A stretch of DNA of 24,153 nt from Carex sylvatica (Eukaryota > Streptophyta > Magnoliopsida > Poales > Cyperaceae): NCBI GenBank assembly GCA_964058845.1, contig CAXKVR010000663.1:1-24153 (forward strand). The letters are read 5' to 3'. The notes beneath the pieces are model-generated. The model ran no database searches. It was given only the letters and a program-made list of their open reading frames with translations, and was not told where the DNA came from. Shown piece by piece: positions 18,140 to 24,153 of this stretch (its first letter is position 1; each line of letters begins with the position of its first letter). The position numbers were made by a program, and so were the translations under genes.

Positions 18140-18580
18140 ACAATGCAGTTGTGATATTGCAGTAGCATTGCAAAGGTTGCTCAAAATACTTCAACTTTGT
18201 TGCAATCTGTTATCTTTGATTCTTTGACAAGGCTATTGTCCTTGATCTCTTGAAATTAAAATATTTTTATTCAATATGGAGACGATCTATATTTTGTCCA
18301 ATGAATGTTAGATACTTCATAATATAGAAGGATTACCTGTATAATAATAATATGTAATATTGGTTTGATTCAGGATGATTATTCTTCTAATCTTTCTTAT
18401 TTATTGTCTTTCTTGTTACTGGTCCTTTTGACTTTGGGCCAAAGCAAAGAAAAATTGTTCTCATTTTCTATCGTTATTTATAATTTGGATTTAGAACGAA
18501 TCTATTTTAATATCATTTATATATTAGTCTATTTTTTATTAAATATATTATTTAGTATGGAATTTTTTTCTCTTATAATA
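18140..18580. other. Helitron 3' interior, AT-rich
   Basis: Follows the acyltransferase stop, so its first part may be captured 3'UTR. No other exon or motif seen before the terminal hairpin. Confidence 0.4.
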
Positions 18581-18610
18581 GCCTGTTGCAATGCACAGGC
18601 ACTATACTAG
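18581..18610 (+). other. Helitron 3' terminal hairpin and CTAG end
   Basis: The hairpin arms GCCTGT/ACAGGC, with GC/GC and a single bulged T, enclose loop AAT. CTAG ends the element 10 bp later. This is the signal that stops rolling-circle transposition in the Helitron model. Confidence 0.85.
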
Positions 18611-18865
18611 TAATACAATATAGGGGTCTATCTTGAGATCTGTGCCAGATCATAAGGACAACTCAGACCTCGGTATGCACGAATCCCCAAACTAATGAAC
18701 GGTTCAATTTAAAATAGCAAGAATCTATAAAATCGCAACAGATTTATTTCCGGTGTCATAGGTAAAAATTCTGATAAATTATGAGATAATTTCAGCAACT
18801 AAAATTCCTCTTCTCTCTCTCTCTCCCGTTTTTCTTTTTTTCTTTTTCTCTTTTCAAGTTTATAA

Positions 18866-18977
18866 GGACGTGTTCGGCGGAGGAAGGAGAATAGAATTGC
18901 AAATTTTTTGAACTAATTTTTACTGTTCATGTGAGTGAATTTTTTTCCCACGTGAACAGTAAATTTCGAACACGCCC
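18866..18977. mobile_element. Tourist/Harbinger MITE, 112 bp, TAA TSD
   Basis: The ends GGACGTGTTCG (18866) and CGAACACGCCC (to 18977) are inverted repeats with one mismatch, flanked by TAA at 18863-18865 and 18978-18980. An inner pair ttactgttcatgtg / cacgtgaacagtaa forms most of a hairpin. TAA duplication and GG(G/A)CGTGTTCG ends are typical of PIF/Harbinger-derived Tourist MITEs. Confidence 0.8.
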
Positions 18978-18980
18978 TAA

Positions 18981-19678
18981 AAGAAAAGAGAGATTCTAGG
19001 ATCATTGAAATTTTCTCAAAATTTTAGAGTTTATTAAATTCTCTCATGATTTCAGCAAATGTGGACTTTGATACAGTATTACATTGATTCTAAATTTATC
19101 ATATAATAGTAGAGATGGTCGACGGATCCATATCCTCTCAGGATTTGACTGAGTAAAAAAAAAACTTTTATTAAATTTCAACTGAGCGATTAAAATTTGG
19201 TGTATATTTTTCGCACCTTCTACATCAACTCTAAAGAGAATCTTTTAAGTTTGATGCATCTGAACTGGCTGATCAAGATCAAAGCCAATCCAGTCCACGC
19301 CTATGACGCACGGGACCCTTTAATATTGGTGCGGATCTCAATCAAACGGTTCAGATCTATTAATACATGCTCTGTTAATGCAGATGATGTGAATTCTTAA
19401 AAACAGATCGAATTAATTAGTACTTTTTATTAATTTAATATTAATTTCGTAGAAGTAGCAGATCATCGTTCTTTGAATTAGTATTGTTTCAAATTATACA
19501 ATTTAAATAACATCTATAATATTTTGAACAACACAAAATCAAACACTCTCCTCGTATTATTCGGATTAGCACATCTCTTATACTAATTTTATATACTAAT
19601 TTAAATAGCACTATTTATACTGTTATTTTGACAACCAGACACACCTTTGAAGGTTTAGTAGGTGTTTCACCATTGTTG
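18981..19678. other. AT-rich intergenic DNA
   Basis: No supported gene or element. The ORF at 19197-19400 has no resemblance to known proteins. Confidence 0.45.
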
Positions 19679-19812
19679 TTTTTTTTTTTTTGTTAAGAAT
19701 TGTCCGTAGGCTTCACACATTCACATATTTTTTTTGTCTTTGATAGGGATCGAATCCACATCTCCCTTGAGAGAGTGGAGTGTCTTACCACCTGCGCTAG
19801 ACAGTGGTGACA
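19679..19812 (-). mobile_element. tRNA-derived SINE, minus strand
   Basis: On the minus strand TAGCGCAGGTGG (from 19799) resembles the pol III A box and GGATTCGATCCC (from 19757) the B box, at tRNA-like spacing. Sequence continues about 50 bp to a 13-nt A-run (T-run at 19679-19691). No target duplication was found, and the body does not look able to form a tRNA cloverleaf, so it is a SINE rather than a tRNA gene. Confidence 0.65.
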
Positions 19813-20570
19813 CATTCAAAATTTATCAATTTTTGTTCTAAATGTTAATTTTAGTCGATGAGATATTAAATATCTTCACTTTCGTTGTTTTTGTTTTGTC
19901 TTCATTTTTACAACTTTAATAACTTAAATTTTAAAACTCAAATGACAATATAAAATTGTTAAGTTTTTTTAGTATTATTTTCTCTATATACATATAAAAT
20001 ATTGTAATATATCTACTTAGTTTTGATTGATAGCTTGAGTTTGTAAAGAATACTCAAATGAGTAATTTATGGATATTAATTTTTCAACTTATTAATTCAT
20101 ATAAAATTTATGTATATAAGAAGAAAATAATATAAATAATGTCTAATAATTAATTTAACTTATGAGTATTAGAATTTAGAACTTTCGTTATTTAAAAATT
20201 TAAAAAATAAAGTTATGAAATAAGTATAAAAATAGAATATTTGAACTTCTCATTTTACGTTTATTTTGTTTCCGGAAACAATTCGCTGTAGAAAGGCGTA
20301 GTAAATAATTTTTTTAATACTTGTGGTTAGGTGCAAGCATTTGTGATCTCTTTTTTTCTTTCACGTGCTTGAGAGATTTTTCTCTCCAAATTTTCTAACA
20401 TGCGCAAACCAAAGGTTCATGTCCTGATCTACTGTAAAGTGATAAAATATGAAGTAACTTGCAGTGTGCATGGTCCAAATGTTAGAATTCAAATTAGGTT
20501 AGACTGCTTTATTTAAATTTTTGTGAATCTTAAAGCGGATCATCTATATTTTGAAAAAAAAATTGGTTTG
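19813..20570. other. AT-rich intergenic DNA
   Basis: Nothing recognised on either strand beyond low-complexity AT-rich sequence. Confidence 0.5.
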
Positions 20571-20863
20571 GCTTTTATGGGTCCGACATTTTTAAAAATA
20601 TCCATTTTATAAAATATTTTAATAAAAATAACTAGGGTTGAGCCGAATTTTTAAAAATACTCAAATCGTGAAAAAAATTTACGACTTGAAATTTTAATTT
20701 CAAACCGTACAAAATATCCACGGTTTGAGTTTTTTTTTTAATTCCAAATTCTTATATTTACAAGCACGGAGCCACGTGGCTTGAATGCCATGGTAGTTTT
20801 TTTATATAGTTTTATATTTTTACAATTTAGACCTTCATATTATTCAATATCATAAATAAGTCC
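20571..20863 (+). repeat. Left arm of a long inverted repeat
   Basis: Pairs with 21713-21940. Shared blocks include the inner tattcaatatcat region, the acggagccacgtggc block and the outer cgacatttttaaaaat block. Compared with the other arm it has an extra ~20-30 bp near 20810-20830 and other small indels. The enclosed ~850 bp and the AT-rich arms suggest a non-autonomous DNA transposon with long termini (Mutator-like), but no flanking duplication was found. Confidence 0.75.
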
Positions 20864-21712
20864 AAATAAATTTCATATAAATAAATAAAATTATCGGGTA
20901 TTACAAAAATGGTACAAATCGCATGAGAGATTATTGCTAGAGATCATAGAACATATTGTGCTCTTCTGAATTTGGGTATATGCGAATTTTCAATAAGGTT
21001 TGATAACTAATTAACTGTGCATCTTTGATCAACAGCATTGGTCTAAAATAAATTATTCCAATTTCAAATCATCAAATGGAATCAACTTCAATAAATTTTA
21101 ATCAATTTGAAAATAATGATAAATCTATTTAAGATATTTGGAATAAATTAGAGTAATTTGGTTAGAAAGAAATTATTTCAAAATTATCAAATTGAATCAT
21201 TGTTCCCTTTAAAACTCTCAAAATAAAATTATCAAATTGATTCAGGTAATTTGGAATAATGTTCCATATAATAAGATTTTTGGGTAAATATATTGACATA
21301 GTGGTCTTTTGCTTCATGCAGCGTAAAAGTCGTATGAAAATGAAACACTGTTTGAACTTTATTTTTAATGTGCTGCATGAAATACAACTCCTCTGTAAAT
21401 ATCCTTGCCCGCGACTTTTTATCCGCTTTGTATAGAAAATTATCAATAGGACCCTTCATGTTTCTTTCAATTCAAATATACTTGATGTATTATTACAGAA
21501 CATAGTGTTGTCACTTTGTAAGGTCTTTTGTCCTTGTACAAGTCAATTTCTAATTTGGTTTGTGTTGTGTTACAGTGTTAGTTGTGATTTCTCTGAAATT
21601 AGTATTTATATGTGTCAATTGCATGAAGTTTTTAGTAAAATTGACTTCGTAATAAACAGTTTGATTAACAATTCAACTTGTATTTTTCCTCTGTAAAAGA
21701 CACAAATGCATG
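20864..21712. other. Interior of the long inverted-repeat element
   Basis: AT-rich. Overlapping ORFs at 21162-21459 (minus) and 21505-21696 (+) have no recognised motifs. No transposase domain seen. Confidence 0.5.
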
Positions 21713-21940
21713 GACTTCTTTATGATATTGAATAATATGAAGGTATAAAAAGAAACTACCGTGGCATTCAAGGCACGTGGCTCCGTGCATGTAAATATAA
21801 GAGTTTGGAATTTTAAAAAAAATTAAACCGTGGAAAATTTTTCAGGATTTAAGTATTTTTAAAATTTAGCTTAATCATAGTTATTTTTATTAAAATATTT
21901 CACAAAATGAATATTTTTAAAAATGTCGAACCTATGCACT
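21713..21940 (-). repeat. Right arm of the long inverted repeat
   Basis: Reverse-complement partner of 20571-20863, with scattered substitutions. The conserved middle contains gcacgtggctccgtgc, itself rich in CACGTG/GGAGCC symmetry. Confidence 0.75.
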
Positions 21941-21984
21941 TATAATAATTTTTCCGTACCTAGCATAGTTTTAGCAGTCTTGAC

Positions 21985-22235
21985 TCTAGAGGTGCTACTT
22001 TTATCCGATTATCTGAATTCGATCCGGAACCGAACTGGATTCGACCCGATATCCGGTTAAATTGGATAGGGTATGGTTTAAAATATATAACCGGTTAAAT
22101 TATGGATACGGTTAAAAAAATAATAATTTAATATTCGAACCGGAACCGATATTGTAATGGATAGCTATGGATTTGATTTAGTTATCCGATCCATAACCGA
22201 ACCCAACCCGATACCTGTATAAATACCCGATAAAA
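21985..22235 (+). mobile_element. Probable hAT-like element, one end only
   Basis: tagaggtgctacttttatcc at 21985 resembles the TAGGGGTG start of the element at 4465. It is followed by dense repeats of ATCCGGTTAAATT, ACCGGAACCG and ATCCGATCC. No matching right terminus or 8-bp duplication was found before the window end, so it is probably truncated or rearranged. Confidence 0.45.
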
Positions 22236-22794
22236 CATATATTAATAACTATGAAAATATAATTTTGTATATAATTAAATGAACAAATGTCATGATAATA
22301 ATCATATTTTGCATATTAATTTTTTTAATAAAATTTATTGCTCTGAATATATCATTCAATATTTATCTTGTATATCATCTACATAATCATAAAAATTTAT
22401 TGCTCTCATTAATATGTCCTTCGGAATAAATATCATTGTTGAAATCAAATATATGCCATATATCCTTCTTTGATCTCTTTGTCTATCAATATTTTACTTT
22501 CTAAAAATATATGTCATCTTCAATATTTAACTTTCTAAAAATTATATCTCTTCTTCAATATTTTGATTTTCAGAAGTTATCTCTCTCCGGTTGTTACGTT
22601 ACAAAAATTTTACAACTAATTTTTTTAATGTTTTAAAAGCAAGAATAAAAAATTGTGCTGACAAAATGAAAATTTAAATTTAAAATAATGTTTCGATAGA
22701 TAAGAAAGTCCAATGTTGACTTTAAAATACGTCCCAAGTACGCTAAGAATCGAAACCACGTCGAAAATACGAAGTTCTAGACCTTTACAGGTCC
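22236..22794. repeat. AT-rich DNA with a ~33-bp short tandem repeat
   Basis: Three imperfect units beginning tcaatatttt(a)actttctaaaa lie within about 22486-22585, and aaatttattgctct occurs twice (about 22335 and 22397). No gene seen. Confidence 0.5.
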
Positions 22795-23168
22795 AATGCG
22801 TCCGCACTGGTGGTGAATGCAGATGATTGATCTACACTGACTCCAGTTTCCTTTCTAAATTATGTTATGTAATCTTCCAGTGCGTCCGCACTGAGAAATT
22901 CTGTATTGGCTGAATTTTTCTGAAATCTGACTAAGTCCTGAGTGCGGGTGTCTTGACTCGCACTGAAATTCAATGCGGATGCATTAGGCTCGGACTTTTC
23001 TTGTTCAGTGCCATTTTGATAAAAATTTAACTAAGTACTGAGTGTGTCCGCATTGAAATTGAGTGCGTCCGCACTGAAGTATTTTTCTGTGTTTTTTGAG
23101 CCGTTTAAATCCTGTCAAGTACTGAGTGCGGGTAGCCGACTCGCACTGAAATCGAGTGCGTTCGCACT
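22795..23168. repeat. Array of eight AGTGCG/CGCACT palindromes
   Basis: Short units of the type AGTGCGTCCGCACT start at 22795, 22879, 22972 (AATGCGGATGCATT), 23041, 23062 and 23155. Longer units with an 11-12-nt centre start at 22941 and 23125. The order short-long-short with spacings of about 62 and 31 occurs twice (22879-22985 and 23062-23168), so a ~183-bp block was duplicated. Probably the untranslated part of a retroelement, judging by what follows. Confidence 0.75.
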
Positions 23169-23284
23169 CATGGTGTTTTTAACCCAAAATCCAGAATTTC
23201 TTTCTCTCTTCCTCATAGCCCCTGATCGCACAGGAATATATGCTACAAAGTTTCAGTATAGCAAGCTATACTTTTTAAACCTTT

Positions 23285-23540
23285 GTTATACTCTGTCAAT
23301 TCAGATAGCAAGTGTACTATCCTGTCGTTGAGTATGCTCAGGTATCGATCCACAGGGACGGAAGAAAAACACTAGACTTATCCTAAAATCACTTGAAATT
23401 CTATAAGTGAGAGAGATTGGTTTGGTTTTAGTTCTAACAATTCTACTGATTTATAACAAGTTTGAAAGACAATAAAAGATAATTAAAGTTGTTTTCAATT
23501 GATAAAAGGGCGTTTCCAGGGTTCAGATTTCATTTCTGTT
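23285..23540. mobile_element. Probable Ty3/gypsy retroelement non-coding segment
   Basis: gcaagtgtactatc followed by aggtatcgatccacaggga (23338-23356) is a motif I associate with non-coding regions of plant Ty3/gypsy elements. It lies beside a pol remnant of that superfamily. Element ends were not found. Confidence 0.4.
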
Positions 23541-24041
23541 TAGTCTCGAGGCATACGGCCCGTACAGATTCCCGTACGGTCCGTATGGGACCTCAAGTTG
23601 ATGCTGCAGCTACTGTTTTCTGTGTTGATACTGTGTTTAGGGTTTCTTTTGACCAGATCTAGATACCTAACCTCAACTTTCGTATTTAGCAAGCTACAAG
23701 CAGATCCATGTTGGCACCTGTCACAAACTATAACAAAAGATCTTGCATCTTTAAAAAGAGAAGGCCAAAAGAAACCAGATTGTAATACCTTGGCAGTGGT
23801 CTTAGAGAATGAAGAGTGTCCTCCATAAGCGGACGAGTGGCAATGTGCAAGAATAGAGTCTGTTTCCTCAAATGGTACACAACGTCGGAATACGCCATCG
23901 ACTCCAACCTTGAAGAGGTAGGGTTCATCCCAAAAATAGTACTTGGAATCCGACCTTAGTTTCTTCTTCTGTTGGTGGGACATTGTGGCGGGCAAAACTC
24001 CAGAGACCAGGTAATTCGCGATGTCAGCATACCAGGGAGCT
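23540..24041 (-). pseudogene. Ty3/gypsy pol fragment, integrase zinc-binding domain
   Basis: The minus frame reads APWYADIANYL from about 24041, then LRSDSKYYFWDEPYLFK, an AHCHSSAYGGH block and VIVCDRCQ, ending near 23715. This is the His-His-Cys-Cys domain at the start of integrase in plant Ty3/gypsy (Tat/Athila-like) elements. After CDRCQ the similarity stops abruptly and the frame runs on to 23540 through unrelated sequence. The integrase catalytic core and everything upstream of the zinc-binding linker are absent. The fragment is flanked on both sides by the 21-bp-spaced palindromes. Confidence 0.82.
23552..23587. repeat. Two 14-bp palindromes, 21-bp step (left of pol fragment)
   Basis: catacggcccgtac at 23552 and cgtacggtccgtat at 23573 are 21 bp apart and are the same unit type as the array at 24066. 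Confidence 0.8.
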
Positions 24042-24065
24042 TGCTGTTTGGTCTGGTTGGTACTG

Positions 24066-24142
24066 GTACGGTCCGTATGAATTTGTGTACGGTCCGTATG
24101 TTGGATTGTACATGCCGTATGAACTTCTGTACGGCCCGTATG
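24066..24142. repeat. Four 14-bp palindromes, exact 21-bp step
   Basis: GTACGGTCCGTATG-type units start at 24066, 24087, 24108 (gtacatgccgtatg, degraded) and 24129. The 21-bp period is exact while the 7-bp spacers differ in sequence. The array probably continues beyond the right edge of the window. Confidence 0.85.
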
Positions 24143-24153
24143 GATGTCGTCCA

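Larger units (their letters stand above)
15474..18610 (+). mobile_element. Non-autonomous Helitron carrying fragments of several genes
   Basis: The 3' end is diagnostic. GCCTGTTGCAATGCACAGGC (18581-18600) forms a hairpin, with GCCTGT pairing with ACAGGC and an inner GC/GC pair. It is followed by actata and CTAG (18607-18610), then a T, as in plant Helitrons that insert between A and T. The best 5' end is A|TCTCTCCACTATATTATG at 15473/15474, which fits the usual TC start. The 3137-bp element encodes no Rep/helicase. It contains pieces of at least three unrelated genes in the same orientation: RPL21 (15809), a kinase (17232-17634) and a BAHD acyltransferase (to 18139). The 3' end is well supported; the exact 5' end is less certain. 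Confidence 0.82.

Noticed and set aside
19746..19799. Functional tRNA gene on the minus strand
   Set aside because: A- and B-box-like sequences are present, but I could not form acceptor and anticodon stems, and an A-run follows at SINE-like distance.
21162..21459. Overlapping minus-strand ORFs as a transposase of the inverted-repeat element
   Set aside because: Under 100 codons each, AT-driven composition, and no catalytic motif of any transposase family.
22795..24142. CRISPR array
   Set aside because: The palindromes are short, their spacing and form vary within the first array, the spacers in the second are only 7 bp, and the sequence is plant nuclear DNA.

Overview
The window looks like nuclear DNA of a flowering plant, most likely a eudicot. 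It is AT-rich, its genes have GT-AG introns, and it carries two recognisable plant genes among many plant-type transposable elements. The species cannot be named from the sequence alone. There is no bacterial, phage or CRISPR content.

Layout, left to right. 1-365 is an ~81-bp minisatellite. About 880-1566 resembles a Ty1/copia LTR. About 1690-2515 is the 3' end of a LINE. 2516-4435 is AT-rich with one short tandem duplication. 4444-5443 is a small hAT-like element with a perfect 8-bp target duplication, and a second hAT-like element is nested inside it (4465-5204). 5749-6231 is a 5'-truncated LINE on the minus strand with a perfect 16-bp target duplication, ending about 160 bp upstream of a gene. 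That gene (6392-8108, + strand, four exons) encodes a secreted or membrane-anchored lipid-transfer-like protein with an eight-cysteine domain. A larger decayed LINE (8415-11248, + strand) lies about 300 bp downstream of it with a 16-bp, one-mismatch target duplication. 11329-11742 is a 414-bp foldback MITE of Mutator type with a perfect 9-bp target duplication.

12846-14267 (minus strand) is an intact 473-residue DUF3444 protein gene with a probable 5'UTR intron and a 30-bp inverted repeat just upstream. 15474-18610 is the most striking object: a non-autonomous Helitron carrying, all in the same orientation, the promoter-proximal end of a ribosomal protein L21 gene, an unassigned pair of exons, two exons of a receptor-like cytoplasmic kinase, and the C-terminal end of a BAHD acyltransferase gene. 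18866-18977 is a Tourist/Harbinger MITE with TAA duplications. 19679-19812 is a minus-strand tRNA-derived SINE. 20571-21940 is bounded by long inverted repeats. 21985-22235 is rich in repeats like those of the hAT element. 22795-23168 is an array of AGTGCG/CGCACT palindromes. 23540-24041 holds a minus-strand Ty3/gypsy pol (integrase zinc-binding) remnant flanked on both sides by 14-bp palindromes spaced exactly 21 bp apart.

The two intact genes (lipid-transfer-like and DUF3444) show no obvious functional link. The rest is a record of layered insertions. The features with most possible biological novelty are the gene-fragment-carrying Helitron, the duplicated 69-nt exons and the splice-site hairpin in the lipid-transfer gene, the duplicated N-terminal motif in the DUF3444 protein, and the phased palindrome arrays at the right end.
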